Source: Pseudomonadota bacterium
GTDB lineage: Bacteria; Pseudomonadota; Gammaproteobacteria; Xanthomonadales; Xanthomonadaceae
Assembly (NCBI GenBank): GCA_023457475.1
Contig: JAEWLO010000032.1
Location: 1-7,635, forward strand
Reading direction: 5' to 3'
DNA: 7,635 bases
Below, piece after piece: positions 6,649 through 7,635 of the stretch. Numbering within the stretch: the first letter of the stretch is position 1; each line of letters starts with the position of its first letter. The translations under genes were made by a program, and so were the position numbers. Under the pieces are notes generated by a model that worked only from the letters and a program-made list of their open reading frames with translations, did no database searches and was not told the DNA's origin.

Positions 6649-7635
6649 TTACAGACCCAGCGCCTTGGCTTTGGCTGCGTCGTAATCGGCCTGGGTGATC
6701 AGGCCCAGGTCCAGCATTTCCTTTGCCTTCTTCAGCTTGGCCACCGTGTCATCCACCGGCGCTGCCGCCGGGGTGGCCGGCTGCTGCAGGTTGCCCACGC
6801 CCATCATGCCGCTGGCCATGCCGATGCCCATCAGGCCCGCCGCACCGCCGTTCTCGCCGGCCGACTGGATGCCCTGGGCCACGCTGGCCTGCAGGTTGGA
6901 ATTGCCGCGGCTGCCGGCCAGCGCGTCGGCGCGCTGCACGGTTTTGAGCAGTTCACGGGTATTGGCGTCGTACTCGATGGAGACGATGGCGGTCTTGACG
7001 ATGGCAAGGCCACGGTCGCTGCTCCACTGGTAGCCCTGTTCAACAGCGGCCGACAGGCTCTGCGCGAAGCCCAGCGAATCCTGCTGCAGCTTCGTGATGC
7101 GGTTGCCCTTGGCCGGGTCGTTGGTATACAGGCTGAAGGCCGGGGCGAGGGAACCCACCACTTCATTGAACAGCTGCGTGGCGGCGGCATTGTCCATATC
7201 GGTGAAGTCGAACACCTGGCCCGCCTGCAGATAGCGGGCCGGCACGAAATGCTTCACGAACAGGATCGGGTCGACGATCTTCAGCGTGTAGGAACCGCGG
7301 GTGATCGCCCCGACCTGGGTGCCAAGGAAGGCGTCGTCCCAGTAGATCTCCGACTGGGTGCCGAAGCGGTTGTCCGGCAGTTCCTTGAGCGAAACGAAGA
7401 AGGCAGCCTGCTGTGCGCCGGGCTGGCCACCGAACTTGAAACGCTCCCAGCTCTGCTTGATCAGCGGGGTGACGATGCCGTCGCCGGCGAAGATCGACTG
7501 GGAGTTCAGATCGTCCGAGCGCCACTCATAGCCACCGGCTTCGGCGACGAAGGCGGTGATCGCGCCGTCCTGCATCAGCAGCAGACCGTAGCCTTCGGGT
7601 ACGACGATCTTCGAGCCGTTGCTGATGATGGGGGA
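6649..7635 (-). CDS. SPFH/Band-7 domain protein with SHOCT-like C-terminus (N-terminus cut by window edge)
   Basis: The visible 328 residues are open up to the right edge, reading ISNGSKIVVPEGYGLLL before the first internal Met. This matches the start of the YdjI/'virion core' branch of SPFH proteins, where GSxLxVxExQ-like sequence opens the Band-7 fold, so perhaps a few dozen residues are missing. The SPFH core runs to about visible residue 220 (TLKIVDPILFVKHFVPARYL, then helical segments). A Gly/Met/Ala-rich linker follows (GLMGIGMASGMMGVG), then a SHOCT-like helix pair at the end (KLKKAKEMLDLGLITQADYD). SPFH proteins form oligomeric membrane-associated scaffolds; this branch is linked to envelope-stress systems with PspA. 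It is the first visible gene of a three-gene operon, 14 nt ahead of the zinc-ribbon gene. Whether a PspA gene lies further upstream cannot be seen. Confidence 0.9.
   Translation of the reverse strand, partial: SPIISNGSKIVVPEGYGLLLMQDGAITAFVAEAGGYEWRSDDLNSQSIFAGDGIVTPLIKQSWERFKFGGQPGAQQAAFFVSLKELPDNRFGTQSEIYWDDAFLGTQVGAITRGSYTLKIVDPILFVKHFVPARYLQAGQVFDFTDMDNAAATQLFNEVVGSLAPAFSLYTNDPAKGNRITKLQQDSLGFAQSLSAAVEQGYQWSSDRGLAIVKTAIVSIEYDANTRELLKTVQRADALAGSRGNSNLQASVAQGIQSAGENGGAAGLMGIGMASGMMGVGNLQQPATPAAAPVDDTVAKLKKAKEMLDLGLITQADYDAAKAKALGL

Noticed and set aside
4991..6685. A 564-codon open frame on the plus strand opposite the zinc-ribbon and small membrane genes
   Set aside because: It is antisense to convincing genes, its translation is Arg/His/Val-rich with no domain, and long antisense frames are common in GC-rich DNA.

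Overview
The window is GC-rich, and every convincing gene lies on the minus strand, so transcription runs from the right edge to the left. Gene density, G/C-rich third positions, GTG starts and the gene types suggest a gammaproteobacterium of the Xanthomonadaceae, most like Stenotrophomonas. That placement is inferred from overall resemblance, not from a marker gene. I see no RNA gene, insertion sequence, phage gene or CRISPR array.

Layout in transcription order. (1) Three tightly packed genes occupy 7635-5031: an SPFH/Band-7 protein with a C-terminal SHOCT-like segment (its N-terminus is cut by the window edge), a double zinc-ribbon protein with one C-terminal membrane helix, and an 88-residue single-pass membrane protein whose ATG overlaps the preceding stop codon (ATGA). 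They look like one operon and resemble the YdjI/YdjG part of PspA-associated envelope-stress systems in Bacillus. (2) A 123-bp gap holds a hairpin just after the operon and an AT-rich patch with an 11-bp-phased direct repeat (TTTACA-N5-TTTACA) ahead of the next gene. (3) 4907-3774 encodes a soluble PAS sensor histidine kinase with no receiver domain. (4) A 118-bp gap is rich in short inverted repeats. (5) 3655-2456 encodes an intact but divergent MoeA-family protein in which several usually conserved active-site motifs are replaced. (6) A 131-bp gap contains a perfect 6-bp-arm hairpin. (7) 2324-1 encodes a hybrid histidine kinase with three PAS domains, a kinase core and a receiver domain that runs off the left edge.

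The right-hand operon probably builds a membrane-associated scaffold with a zinc-ribbon adaptor. The left half pairs two soluble PAS kinases of the same HDFNN class around a MoeA-like gene that has no other molybdenum-cofactor gene beside it. No response regulator with an output domain is visible, so what the kinases control is unknown. The most interesting points are the altered MoeA motifs in a signalling context, the small membrane protein coupled to the zinc-ribbon/SPFH pair, and the phased repeat in front of the PAS kinase.
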